A DNA stretch of 64,000 bases from Catenulispora sp. MAP5-51 (lineage in GTDB: Bacteria > Actinomycetota > Actinomycetes > Streptomycetales > Catenulisporaceae): the NCBI RefSeq assembly GCF_041261205.1, contig NZ_JBGCCH010000015.1, positions 1-64,000 of the forward strand, read 5' to 3'. The position numbers and the translations under genes were made by a program. This document shows, piece by piece, positions 42,345 through 51,691 of this stretch. The notes under the pieces were generated by a model. It had not been told where the DNA came from. It did not search any database and saw only the letters and a program-made list of their open reading frames with translations. Each line of letters opens with the position of its first letter. The stretch's first letter is position 1.

Positions 42345-42953
42345 TTGCCAGCCCGTCCGAATCCGCCGTACCCCGTCTTCTTCAGCTACGCCCATATCAC
42401 CGGCGGGGACTTCGACGAGAATCCGAACCTGGCCTTCCACCAGTTCTTCGACGACATCGGCAAGATGCTCTACCACCTGACCACCTTCCGGATGGATGTC
42501 GCATTCGCCGATGTCTCGCTGCGCACCGGCGATGCTTTCCAGTCGGTCCTTTTCGAACGACTGGCCCACTTCCAGGTCTTCGTGCCGGTGCTGTCCGTGC
42601 GCTACTTCGACAGCGTTTGGTGCGGCCGGGAATGGGCTTCGTTCGAGAAACGCTGCGAACAAATGGGCAAGTCCTCGTATCCGCCGATCGTCCCCATTCT
42701 GTGGAACGGCCTGGACGACCTGAGCCTGCCGGAGTGGTTCACCGACCGGCACCTGTTCGACGACTCGACCCACGACGCCCTCTACCGTCAGCACGGGTTG
42801 TTCGGCCTGCAGATCCTGCACCGGGCCGAATACCAGGCCACGGTCTACGACCTGGCCCGGCGGATCGGCGGCGTGACGAAATCGGCTGACCTGCCCGACG
42901 GCGACCCCGAAGAGCTTCACAGCCTGCCCCCGCGGTTCGGAGGTTCACCATGA
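42345..42953 (+). CDS. TIR-like protein, short FxsC paralogue
   Basis: A 202-residue TIR-domain protein. VFFSYAHITGG is box 1 and VWCGREWASFEKR carries the candidate catalytic Glu96, as in NADase-type TIRs. It resembles the FxsC N-domain but lacks the FxsC C-terminal domain. It starts with TTG (AGGAGAG about 5 nt upstream). Its stop overlaps the fxsC start by ATGA. The role may be NAD+ cleavage or signalling; no activity is proven. Confidence 0.8.
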   Translation: MPARPNPPYPVFFSYAHITGGDFDENPNLAFHQFFDDIGKMLYHLTTFRMDVAFADVSLRTGDAFQSVLFERLAHFQVFVPVLSVRYFDSVWCGREWASFEKRCEQMGKSSYPPIVPILWNGLDDLSLPEWFTDRHLFDDSTHDALYRQHGLFGLQILHRAEYQATVYDLARRIGGVTKSADLPDGDPEELHSLPPRFGGSP

Positions 42954-44152
42954 CCGACAACACACCCAAGCCGGCGGGCACCGGTCCGGTCTTCTTCCTC
43001 AGCTACGCCCGGCCCAGCGCGGCCGAACGTGTCCAGGGCGACCCGGACCGGGACTACGCGGCCTTCTACTACGACCTGTGCGCCGCGCTCACACGGTTCG
43101 CACCGTTGGACCGCCTCCACAACCTCGGAGCGGTCAGCGCGGCGTGGAACCCCTCGGGCATCCCCGCTGAGCGGGATGTGGCGCTGGACATCGCCGAATG
43201 CGACGTCTTCATCCCGCTGCACCAGGAACGGTATTTCCAGAACGAGCAGTGCGGCCGGGAACTGGCCGCCTTCGAAGCCAGGATGCGGCTGGCCACCACG
43301 CCGCGCTCCGACGCGATCCTGCCCGTCGTGTGGGCTCCGGTCCCGCCGCAGTGGGCCGCGTCCCAGCCCTCGCCCTACCAGACCGGGCAGCCGGACATCG
43401 ACGAGGAGTACCAGTTCAAGGGCCTGTTCTGGCTGCAGAGCGCGCATCCGGCCCGCTACCACGAGGTCGTGACGAGTCTGGCCCGGCGCATCGCGGAGAT
43501 CGCCGCCGGACGCACCGTCGGCCGCGTCGACGCCGCCGAACTGGCCAACCTGCCGAGCTCGCTGCGCCAGGCCGAGCGCCAGCCCCTGGTGGTCGTCCTG
43601 CTGGCCCCGACGCGCGGGCGGCCGCCCGGCGCCACCGGGCCGCAGTACGGCGCGGAGTCCACCGACTGGGCACCGTTCGCCTCCGAGACGCCCGTACCGC
43701 TGGCCGACACCCTGGTCACGCTGGCCCGCGACAAGGGCTGGGAGCCGGAGGTGGTGCCGTTCACCACCGACGAGCGGCGGCTGTTCGGCGCCGACGAGCC
43801 CGAATCCCAGGTGGTGCTGGTCGTCGACCCGCACGCGCTGGACGATCTGCGCTGGCGCGGCGCGCTGGAGCGGTTCGACCGGATCGACAAGCCGTGGGTC
43901 GGCATCGTCGCCGCCCTGGATCCGGCCCACACGCCGGCGAACGAGCAAGTCCGGCTCAGGGAGCAGCTGCGCCGAGTCCTCAACCGGAAGTTCGCCCGCC
44001 GCAGTCCCTCCCTCCGGCTCAACGCCCCGATCGCGACCTCGCTGCAGAACTTCGACCTGGCCCTGGACGCGACGGCCAACAACACCCGGATCCAGCTGGC
44101 GAACCACCTGCACCGCGTCGGACACGCCGCCGAGGAAGAGGGCACCGCATGA
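42950..44152 (+). CDS. fxsC: TIR-like protein FxsC
   Basis: A 400-residue protein with an N-terminal TIR-like domain (VFFLSYARPS; EQCGRELAAFEA with Glu104) and a C-terminal region (about 205-400) with LVVVLLAPTRGRPPG, VVLVVDPHALDD and a final IATSLQNFDLAL helix, the FxsC C-terminal domain type. GGAGG lies 6 nt before the ATG. It overlaps both neighbours by ATGA, so fxsC, the short TIR gene and fxsT are one translational unit. Probably cytosolic; partner of FxsT. Confidence 0.87.
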   Translation: MTDNTPKPAGTGPVFFLSYARPSAAERVQGDPDRDYAAFYYDLCAALTRFAPLDRLHNLGAVSAAWNPSGIPAERDVALDIAECDVFIPLHQERYFQNEQCGRELAAFEARMRLATTPRSDAILPVVWAPVPPQWAASQPSPYQTGQPDIDEEYQFKGLFWLQSAHPARYHEVVTSLARRIAEIAAGRTVGRVDAAELANLPSSLRQAERQPLVVVLLAPTRGRPPGATGPQYGAESTDWAPFASETPVPLADTLVTLARDKGWEPEVVPFTTDERRLFGADEPESQVVLVVDPHALDDLRWRGALERFDRIDKPWVGIVAALDPAHTPANEQVRLREQLRRVLNRKFARRSPSLRLNAPIATSLQNFDLALDATANNTRIQLANHLHRVGHAAEEEGTA

Positions 44153-47100
44153 CCCAGCAGCCAGGCCGCATCATCACCTTCTACTCGTACAAGGGCGGCT
44201 GCGGACGGACGATGGCGGTGGCGAACACCGCCTGGATCCTGGCCGCCAACGGGAAGCGGGTGCTGACGGTCGACTGGGACCTGGAGGCTCCGGGGCTGGA
44301 CAAGTTCTACCGGCCGTTCATCGACCAGAGCGCCCTGAGCGAGCACCTGGGGGTGAGCTACCTCGTCACGAACTACGAATTCGCCGTCAGGGACTGGTCC
44401 GTCGCCAACCATTCCCGCAGCGTGCGCCGCACCCCGCCAAGCGTCATCGCGAGCCAGTACACCCGGCTGCAGGACCACGTCATCCCGGTCCGCTGGGACT
44501 TCCCTTCAGGCGGCCGGCTCGACTTCCTGCCGGCCGGCGCCAGCAATCGCGATTACGGCACCGGCATGTCCGGCTTCGAGTGGGACCGGTTCGTCCAGGA
44601 CTACCACGGTGACGAGTTCATCGAGGCGCTGCGGTCGGCGATGCGCCGGGACTACGACTACACCCTCATCGACAGCCGCACCGGGATGAACGACGTCGGC
44701 GACCTGTGCACGGCGCTGATGCCCGACACTCTCGTGATCGGGTTCGCGCTGAACGACCAGAGCATGGAAGGCGCCTCGGACGTGGCCCAGCGCGTCAGTG
44801 GCTACGACGATGGCATAAGGATCATGCCGATCCCGATGCGGATCGAGGACGCGGAGTCGGACAAGAAGGATGCCGGGCTGGCCAAGGCCCATTCACTCTT
44901 CCAGCACTACGTGACCGCCGAGCGCCCGCACGAGTACTGGGGCAAGGTACAGATCCCCTACAAGGCCTTCTACGCCTATGAGGAAGTCCTGGCAGGCTTC
45001 GGCGACCGTCCCGGACAGCCTGGCTCGCTGCTCGCCGCCTTCGAGCGGCTGACCGACGAGATCAGCGGAGGGGCAGTCCTCTCGCTGCCTCCGTTGCCGG
45101 AGGTGGAACGGACCAACTTTCTGCGGACGATGTTCACCAGACGCAGGCCCGAGGCACCCGCGGAAATCCTCCTCAGCTTCGTCTCCGAGGACCGGCCCTG
45201 GGCGGAATGGGTCGCGTTCGTCCTTGAGCATTCGGGACTGCGTGTCAGGACTCATCGCGAAGCCGAGTCCACCATTGTGCCCAACGCGCTGAGCCTGGCG
45301 TTGCGATCGACGAAACGCACCATAGCGTTGGTCTCGGAGGCGTACCGCACCTCGCCGGAGTGCGAGGCGTTGCTGAACGCACTGCACGAGGCAGACCCGG
45401 CCAAGACGCGCGGACTGGTGGTGCCGTGCCGGGTGGACGCGTCGTCGATCGAGCAGATCTTCCCGACCCGGATACTCGTCGAGCTCGATCAGCTCGACCA
45501 GGTGGCGGCGATCCGACATCTGGCTCAGATTCTGGAGACCCCGCTGCAGGCACCTGAGGGAACGCGCTATCCGGGGGCGAAGCCGGAGATCTGGCTGGTC
45601 CCGGAGAGAAATCCGGACTTCACAGGCCGCGTCCAGCTCATGGACAAGCTGCGCGAGCAGATGCGGGCGGGACGGACGACGTCGCTGCGAGCCCTGCACG
45701 CCGCCGGAGGGTTCGGCAAGACCCAGATAGCCGTCGAATACGCCGACCGGTTCAAGTCAAGCTACGACATCGTTTGGTGGATCCGCAGCGAGGACCCCCA
45801 TCGCGCCGTGGAGGCGATGGCCCAGCTCGGCGAACGCCTCGGGCTGCGGGCCTCGAACGACGTGGCGACCGTCGAACTGGTCAAGGACGCGCTGCGCCGC
45901 GGCGAGCCGCACAAGCGGGCATTGCTGATCTTCGACAACGTGCCCCGTGCGGAGACCATCGCGGGCCTGCTCCCGGGAGGAGGCAACACGCACATCCTGA
46001 TCACCACCCGGGACCGCGAGGTCGCCGCTGACCGGGGAACGACACTGGACGTCAGCACCTTCGTCCGCGAAGAGAGCATCGCGCTGCTGCACCGGTACGT
46101 CCCGGAGATGGCGTGGCCGGACGCGGACCGTCTCGCCGCGGCTCTGGGCGACGTGCCGATCGACATCGACGCGGCCGGCAAGTACATCCAACTGACCGCT
46201 GTGACGGTCGAGGACTACCTGGCCCGGGTACCCACGTCGGTCCGCGGCTCGGTCTGGCTCGCGGCGATCCAGCAGGTCGAGAACATGTCGCCGGCCGCGA
46301 CCCGCATGATGGAGCTGTTCGCGTTCTTCGGCAGCGACCCGGTCGACCGCGCCATCCTCTACAGCGATCAGTTCGCGCGGGTTCTCGCCGCATACGATCC
46401 GGCGCTGTCCGTCGACCGGGCTCTTCTGGGGGACTACGCCGCCGTCCTGAACCGGTTCGGTCTCGTGCGCATCGACCGGGTCCACGGATTCACGATGCAC
46501 CGCGCGTTGCAGGAGTTCCTACGCCCCAGGCTGGTCGAGCAAGGCGTCGCCGACAACGCCCGGCGTTCGGTCCAGCAGATCCTGGCACAGTCCCGTCCGA
46601 CCAGCGGCGACACCGACGACCCCGAGAACCGCGCCGCCTTCGCGCGGATCTGGCCGCATCTGTCGGCGTGCCACGCCGAGACCAGTACCGACGCGCATGT
46701 GCGTCAGCTGTTGATCGACCGGGTGCGGCACCTGTGGCTCACCGGCCAACTCGCCGAGGCCGAGCAGATCGCCCGGGACCTGATCGCGGTCTGGACCGAG
46801 CAGTCCGGCGACGACGACCGGTCGGTGCTTCGATTGCGGTTCCTGCTGGGCAACGTGCTGCGCAATGTCGGCCGGGCCCAGGAGGCGCACGAGATCGACT
46901 CCGATGTCGCCGAACGCCAACGCGCCATCCTGCCCGAGAACCATCCCGAACGGCTCAACACCTTGGCCAGTCTCGGCGCGGATCTGCGCGCCCTGGGCCG
47001 GTTCAGGGATGCCAGAGACGTGGACCGCTTCTGCTACGAGGTGACGCGGAAGTCTGTGGAACACGGCCGGGCGGCGCTGCGCGCCGCGCACAACTACGCG

Positions 47101-48015
47101 TTCTCCCTTGCGGTGACCGGCGACTGCTATGCGGCCCGCGACCTGGACCGGCAGCTGTACAACGACGAGAAGATGATCTTCGGCTACGAACACCCGTGGT
47201 CGCTGAACACCGCGATCAACCTGGGTCGTGACCTCCGCGACTGCGGAGACTTCGCGGGCTCTCTCCGCCTGAACGAAGCGGTACTGCGTCGATGCAGCGC
47301 CAAGCGCGGCGAATACGACCCCTACACCCTGGAATCCGCGAAGGGGCTGGCCGTCGCGTTGCGCAAGGCCGGCCGTTTTGAAGAGGGCCTGGCCCAAACC
47401 GAGGTGCTGGCGAAGGCGTTCGAGGCGGTGTTCGGCCCCAACGGAGCGGAAACCCTTGCGTGCAAGCTCAACCTCGCCTGTGACCTTTCCGCGGCCAACC
47501 AGCATGAGCACGCACTCGAGGCGGCCGTGGAGACGCGGAACCGCTACGAGAAACTGCTGGGAAGCACACATCCGCACACGTTGGCCAGCGCCAACAACGT
47601 GGCGATCTATCTGCGGACGACCGACAAGCCCGAGGACTCCCGCAAACTCGCCACCGCCACGCACTCCGGGCTCACCGACAGACTCGGTGAGGATCACCCG
47701 TTCACGTTGTACTGCGCCGTCAATCTCACCAACGCCCTGGTGGACTGCGGATTCCTCGAACGGGCGGCAAGACTGCTCACCAAGACGCTGGACCGGCTTC
47801 AGGCCGTCCTGCGATCCGATCACCCCAGTACGCAGATCGCCAGAGCGAACCGCGCTGCGCTGCAGCACCGCATGGGCCTCAAAACCGAAGCCGAAGCCTC
47901 CAGGACATCCGCCCTGGAGATGCTGAGGCCGGCACTCGGCGCGGACCACCAGATCATCAGGGCCTTCATGGAATGGCAGCCCGCAGACTTCGACCTGGAG
48001 CCCTACCGCACCTGA
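44149..48015 (+). CDS. fxsT: FxSxx-COOH system TPR/STAND protein FxsT
   Basis: A 1288-residue multidomain protein. Residues about 7-280 are a MinD/ParA-type ATPase (KGGCGRT at 15-21; LTVDWDLEAPGLDK). Residues about 338-465 are a TIR domain (AEILLSFVSEDRPWAEW). An NB-ARC/STAND NTPase follows (GGFGKT near 521; RALLIFDN as Walker B; HILITTRDRE). The C-terminal part, about 830-1280, is kinesin-light-chain-like TPR repeats (HPHTLASANNVAIYLRTTDK). Overlapping fxsC at the start, it also overlaps the next convergent gene by 13 bp. The domain set is that of sensor/effector immunity proteins. Confidence 0.9.
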   Translation: MTQQPGRIITFYSYKGGCGRTMAVANTAWILAANGKRVLTVDWDLEAPGLDKFYRPFIDQSALSEHLGVSYLVTNYEFAVRDWSVANHSRSVRRTPPSVIASQYTRLQDHVIPVRWDFPSGGRLDFLPAGASNRDYGTGMSGFEWDRFVQDYHGDEFIEALRSAMRRDYDYTLIDSRTGMNDVGDLCTALMPDTLVIGFALNDQSMEGASDVAQRVSGYDDGIRIMPIPMRIEDAESDKKDAGLAKAHSLFQHYVTAERPHEYWGKVQIPYKAFYAYEEVLAGFGDRPGQPGSLLAAFERLTDEISGGAVLSLPPLPEVERTNFLRTMFTRRRPEAPAEILLSFVSEDRPWAEWVAFVLEHSGLRVRTHREAESTIVPNALSLALRSTKRTIALVSEAYRTSPECEALLNALHEADPAKTRGLVVPCRVDASSIEQIFPTRILVELDQLDQVAAIRHLAQILETPLQAPEGTRYPGAKPEIWLVPERNPDFTGRVQLMDKLREQMRAGRTTSLRALHAAGGFGKTQIAVEYADRFKSSYDIVWWIRSEDPHRAVEAMAQLGERLGLRASNDVATVELVKDALRRGEPHKRALLIFDNVPRAETIAGLLPGGGNTHILITTRDREVAADRGTTLDVSTFVREESIALLHRYVPEMAWPDADRLAAALGDVPIDIDAAGKYIQLTAVTVEDYLARVPTSVRGSVWLAAIQQVENMSPAATRMMELFAFFGSDPVDRAILYSDQFARVLAAYDPALSVDRALLGDYAAVLNRFGLVRIDRVHGFTMHRALQEFLRPRLVEQGVADNARRSVQQILAQSRPTSGDTDDPENRAAFARIWPHLSACHAETSTDAHVRQLLIDRVRHLWLTGQLAEAEQIARDLIAVWTEQSGDDDRSVLRLRFLLGNVLRNVGRAQEAHEIDSDVAERQRAILPENHPERLNTLASLGADLRALGRFRDARDVDRFCYEVTRKSVEHGRAALRAAHNYAFSLAVTGDCYAARDLDRQLYNDEKMIFGYEHPWSLNTAINLGRDLRDCGDFAGSLRLNEAVLRRCSAKRGEYDPYTLESAKGLAVALRKAGRFEEGLAQTEVLAKAFEAVFGPNGAETLACKLNLACDLSAANQHEHALEAAVETRNRYEKLLGSTHPHTLASANNVAIYLRTTDKPEDSRKLATATHSGLTDRLGEDHPFTLYCAVNLTNALVDCGFLERAARLLTKTLDRLQAVLRSDHPSTQIARANRAALQHRMGLKTEAEASRTSALEMLRPALGADHQIIRAFMEWQPADFDLEPYRT

Positions 48016-48953
48016 CCGGCTGCCTTGACCATCCAGGCCAACAGCGCGGGAAAGCACCGCAGCGCACCGAAGTGGCCCTCGGCCGGATCGAGATCCAGCA
48101 CCGAGCGCGGGATCCGGGCGGCGAGCCAGCGGGAATGGCTCGGCGGCGAATACACGTCGGCTTCGCCGTGCCACAGGAGGGTCGGGCAGCCGATGTCCGC
48201 GGGGTCGAATCCCCACGGGGAGCAGAAGGCGATGTGATCGTCGAACTGCCCGGCCAGATAGGTCCGGTCCGAGTCGTCCGCGTCCACCGCGATCAGGTTG
48301 TCGCGGTTCGTCACGGCGTTGCGGAATCCGTCCAGGAGCAGACACCTGATCCGCGTGTCCGAGATGATGCGGCGATCGGCGGCCGGGAGTTCGGGGTAGA
48401 GCCGCTCGGCGATGAAGTCGGTGGCCAGCGCACCGGTGTCGAGGGCCAGGCTGTGCTTCACAGCGGGCATCAGAGCCGGGTCGGCCAGCGCGGCGCTGGT
48501 CAGTTTGTAGGCGGCGACGTTCGAAGCGGTCATGCCCGCGTACCAGTCCAGGCCCGGGGCGTCGAACGGCGCGATCCCGACCAGGGCGACGACCGACTGC
48601 ACCCGGTCGCGCAGCAGTGCGCCGCAGGCCAGCGCGTGGGGGCCGCCTCCGGAACGTCCCGCGACGGAGAACCGGGCGACGCCCAGCTCGTCCGCGACCG
48701 CGATCACGTCCTCGACGACGGAGGCCACGTCGCGGCCCTCGCGGCGGTCAGACATGCCATAGCCGGGACGGTCGATGACGATGAGCCGCACGTTCCGGCG
48801 GTACAGCTCGAAAGGCCGCGGGAGAACGCCGATCCGGCTGCCGGGCGTGCCGTGGAGGAAGAAGACGGGGTGGCCGTCGGCGGGCCCGGACTCCGCGAAC
48901 GCCACCCTGCCGCCGTCCGCTCTCCTGGCGAAGTATTCGGTGAATCGAGTCAT
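48003..48953 (-). CDS. Alpha/beta hydrolase
   Basis: A 316-residue hydrolase of the epoxide hydrolase/lipase-like class. VFFLHGTPGSRIG is the oxyanion loop, VAGRSGGGPHAL the nucleophile elbow (GRSGG), and EGHFGAL the catalytic His region. The substrate is unknown. GAGG lies 7 nt before the ATG at 48953. It is convergent with fxsT and their 3' ends overlap by 13 bp, so it is not part of the fxs transcript. Confidence 0.85.
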   Translation of the reverse strand: MTRFTEYFARRADGGRVAFAESGPADGHPVFFLHGTPGSRIGVLPRPFELYRRNVRLIVIDRPGYGMSDRREGRDVASVVEDVIAVADELGVARFSVAGRSGGGPHALACGALLRDRVQSVVALVGIAPFDAPGLDWYAGMTASNVAAYKLTSAALADPALMPAVKHSLALDTGALATDFIAERLYPELPAADRRIISDTRIRCLLLDGFRNAVTNRDNLIAVDADDSDRTYLAGQFDDHIAFCSPWGFDPADIGCPTLLWHGEADVYSPPSHSRWLAARIPRSVLDLDPAEGHFGALRCFPALLAWMVKAAGQVR

Positions 48954-49097
48954 CGGGTGCCTCTGATCGGGGCCGGATTTACTCAAGCAGGGTTTACCCA
49001 ATGCCGATCGGCGACAACAGAGAACGTCCTGCGACTTTCGTCGAATGACTCAGAGTTCTGATCCGCGCCGCACCTCACCCCACCGCGGCGCCTCACC

Positions 49098-50144
49098 TCA
49101 CCCCACCGGCACCGGACCCGTACTCCCCCGCACAATCAGCTCCGTAGCCAGCTCAAGATGCAAGGCGTCAAGAGCCTGTCGCTCCATCAACCGCACCAGC
49201 ATCGTCACCGCGATCCGTCCCATCTCGTCCAGGGGCTGGCGGACGGTGGTCAGCATCGGGGCGGTGGCGCGGCTGATCTCGCTGTCGTCGAAGCCTGTCA
49301 CCGACAGGTGCGTCGGGACGGTGAGTCCGCGTTCGGCCGCTGCCTGGCAGACGCCGACGGCGACCTTGTCGTTGAAGCAGGCGATGGCGGTGGGGCGGTC
49401 GGGGAGGTCGAGGAGTTCGCGGCCGGCTCGAAGGCCTGTGTGGATCGCGGGTTCGCCGTGGCGGACCAGGGCTGGGTCGCCCAGCAGGCCTGCTTCGGAC
49501 AGGGCTGCCAGGTGGCCGGCGATGCGGTCGGAGCCGGAGAGCCAGTCCTCGAAGCCGGAGATCACGCCGATGCGGCGGTGGCCTAGGTCCAGGAGGTGGC
49601 CGGTGACGGCTCGGGCTCCGGCGGTGTGGGCCGAGGCGATCGAGACCACGCCGCGGGGGACGGGGGTGCGGGGGTCCACCACGACCAGGGGGTGGCGGCG
49701 GGACTGGAGGAGGCGGAGGTCCTCGGCGGGTTCCGGGGGGAGGATCAGGATCGCGCCGGAGGTGGTGCGGGAGGTGGGCAGGGCTCGGAGGACCGGGACG
49801 TCCACGCGGGAGTCGCCGACGTCGAGCAGGACCTGGCGGCCGGTGGCGGCCAGGGCCTCGGCGACGGCGGTCACCAGGGCGCCGAAGTAGTCGCTGAGCC
49901 GGTACGGGCAGCGCACCAGGACCGGCAGTTCGGTCTTGGGCAGGCGGGGGCGGGGCGCCGGCGCGCGGCCGCCGAGGCCCTCGATGGCCTCCTGCACGCG
50001 GCGGCGGGTGTCCTCGGAGACCTGACCCTGGGCGTTGATGACGCGGGACACGGTCGCGATCGACAGACCGGTCTCGGCGGCGATCGCGCGGACGGTGGTC
50101 CGTTGGCTGGTCGACGCACGTCCCGAAACATCATCTTGTTCCAC
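49098..50144 (-). CDS. LacI-family transcriptional regulator
   Basis: A 348-residue repressor. TTVRAIAAETGLSIATVSRV opens the HTH and the effector domain ends with VTGFDDSEISRATAPMLTTV. The region between HTH and sensor is Pro/Arg-rich. I place the start at the GTG at 50144, where TATCCT lies 6 nt upstream (leaderless); an upstream TTG at 50174 is possible. It is divergent from the GH18-RICIN gene and is likely its regulator. Confidence 0.88.
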   Translation of the reverse strand: MEQDDVSGRASTSQRTTVRAIAAETGLSIATVSRVINAQGQVSEDTRRRVQEAIEGLGGRAPAPRPRLPKTELPVLVRCPYRLSDYFGALVTAVAEALAATGRQVLLDVGDSRVDVPVLRALPTSRTTSGAILILPPEPAEDLRLLQSRRHPLVVVDPRTPVPRGVVSIASAHTAGARAVTGHLLDLGHRRIGVISGFEDWLSGSDRIAGHLAALSEAGLLGDPALVRHGEPAIHTGLRAGRELLDLPDRPTAIACFNDKVAVGVCQAAAERGLTVPTHLSVTGFDDSEISRATAPMLTTVRQPLDEMGRIAVTMLVRLMERQALDALHLELATELIVRGSTGPVPVG

Positions 50145-50181
50145 CGGGGCAGGATAGCGCGCGCCGCTCGGCAAAGCCCTG

Positions 50182-50200
50182 GTAAACCCTCTTTATTTAC
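50182..50200. promoter_or_regulatory. Candidate operator GTAAA-N9-TTTAC
   Basis: An imperfectly extended inverted repeat in the 182-bp gap between divergent LacI and GH18-RICIN genes, followed by TTGACG at 50204-50209, a good -35 box. Confidence 0.4.
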
Positions 50201-50326
50201 GCCTTGACGGAAGTAGGGCGCGATGCTTCACTCCTCATCGGCCAACAGTGTTACGGAGCTGTTTCTGTAACAACTCGGGTCGGTTCAGCTGCATGCCATC
50301 TCCACCCCCCACAAAGGAGCAGCACA

Positions 50327-51691
50327 GTGATCCCACCTCTCAACCGGCTCAGACCCCTTCACGCCGCTCTGGCAGGGGCCTGCGTCCTGGGCTTCGTGGC
50401 GACCGCCGCGGTCAGCACCACCGCGAACGCCGCGACGGTCCACCCCGCCGCGATCCCCGCCCACTACGCGGCTCCCTACCTGGAGCTCAGCAACAGCTCG
50501 GCAGGCGACATGGCCGCCGACATGAGCGCCTCGGGCGACGCCCGCTACACGCTGGCGTTCCTGATCCCGCAGTCCGGCTGCACCCCGATGTGGGAGGCCG
50601 GCAACTACTCGGTCGGCTCGTTCACCTCGCAGATCAACGCCCTGAAGGCGGCCGGCGGCGACGTCATCGTCTCCTTCGGCGGCGCGCAGGGCGGCGAGCT
50701 GGCGCAGACCTGCACCAACGTGTCGTCGCTGACCGCGGCGTACAAGAACATCGTCGACACCTACGGCGTCACGCGGCTCGACTTCGACATCGAGGGCGGG
50801 GTGCTCAGCGACACCGGGGCCACGAGCCGCCGGGACCAGGCGCTGGCCGCGCTCCAGCAGGAGGAGCCGGCCGTCCAGGTCGACTTCACCCTGGCCGTGG
50901 ACCCCACCGGCCTGCCGGGCGACCAGATCAACCTGCTGCAGGACGCGAAGAACCAGGGCGTGAACGTCAATATCGTCAACCTGATGACGATGGACTACTA
51001 CGACGGCCAGCCGGTCATCAACGACGCCCTGTCCTCCGCGCAGGCCGCCGCCGGCCAGATCGCGAGCCTGTACGGCATCTCGACGTCCGCCGCCTACGGC
51101 AAGGAGGGCCTGACCCCGATCGCCGGCAAGAACGACGACGGCGCGATGTTCTCCCAGTCCGACGCGCAGACCCTGGAGACCTTCGCGGCGAACAACGGCG
51201 TCGCAGAGCTCTCCTTCTGGGAGGTCGACAGCTACGACAAGGCGACCGGCTACGCCTACTCCCGGATCTTCAACGCCATCACCGGCGGCAGCGGCGGCAA
51301 CCCCCCGCCCACCGGGACCGGCCAGATCACCGGCTACCAGGGCCTGTGCCTGGACGACCGCTCGGCCTCGACGGCGAACTTCAACCCGGTCCAGGTCTAC
51401 ACGTGCAACGGCAGCAACGCGCAGAAGTGGACCGTGACCTCCAGCAACACCCTGCAGGTCCTGGGCAAGTGCCTGGACGTGAACGCGGCCGGCACCGCCA
51501 ACGGGACCACCGTCGACCTCTACGACTGCAACGGCACCGGCGCCCAGACCTGGGTCCCGCAGTCCAACGGCGAACTCCTGAACCCGAACTCCGGCAAGTG
51601 CCTGGACGACACCGGCTTCGGTGGCTCCGGCACCCAGGCGCAGATCTGGAGCTGCGCCGCATCCTCGAACCAGAAGTGGAACCTGCCTTGA
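50327..51691 (+). CDS. Secreted GH18-like chitinase with RICIN lectin domain
   Basis: A 454-residue secreted protein. A Sec signal (LHAALAGACVLGFVATAAV) ends near residue 35. The GH18-like barrel has DVIVSFGGAQGG and LDFDIEGG, the DxxDxDxE-type motif with catalytic Glu, and NLMTMDYYDG. After a short Gly/Pro linker, a RICIN beta-trefoil (residues about 334-454) binds carbohydrate. AAGGAG 7 nt before the GTG at 50327 fixes the start. The TGA overlaps the TTG of the next gene. Confidence 0.9.
   Translation: MIPPLNRLRPLHAALAGACVLGFVATAAVSTTANAATVHPAAIPAHYAAPYLELSNSSAGDMAADMSASGDARYTLAFLIPQSGCTPMWEAGNYSVGSFTSQINALKAAGGDVIVSFGGAQGGELAQTCTNVSSLTAAYKNIVDTYGVTRLDFDIEGGVLSDTGATSRRDQALAALQQEEPAVQVDFTLAVDPTGLPGDQINLLQDAKNQGVNVNIVNLMTMDYYDGQPVINDALSSAQAAAGQIASLYGISTSAAYGKEGLTPIAGKNDDGAMFSQSDAQTLETFAANNGVAELSFWEVDSYDKATGYAYSRIFNAITGGSGGNPPPTGTGQITGYQGLCLDDRSASTANFNPVQVYTCNGSNAQKWTVTSSNTLQVLGKCLDVNAAGTANGTTVDLYDCNGTGAQTWVPQSNGELLNPNSGKCLDDTGFGGSGTQAQIWSCAASSNQKWNLP

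Noticed and set aside
43198-44148. N-terminal extension of fxsT
   Set aside because: It is out of frame with, and covered by, fxsC; the ATGA overlap and MinD motif place the start at 44149.
48199-48220. 22-nt match (19 identical) to the tRNA-Glu T-arm beyond the fxs cluster, a possible att remnant
   Set aside because: It lies in a conserved region of an intact alpha/beta hydrolase gene, and no integrase or other mobility gene is present between it and the tRNA.
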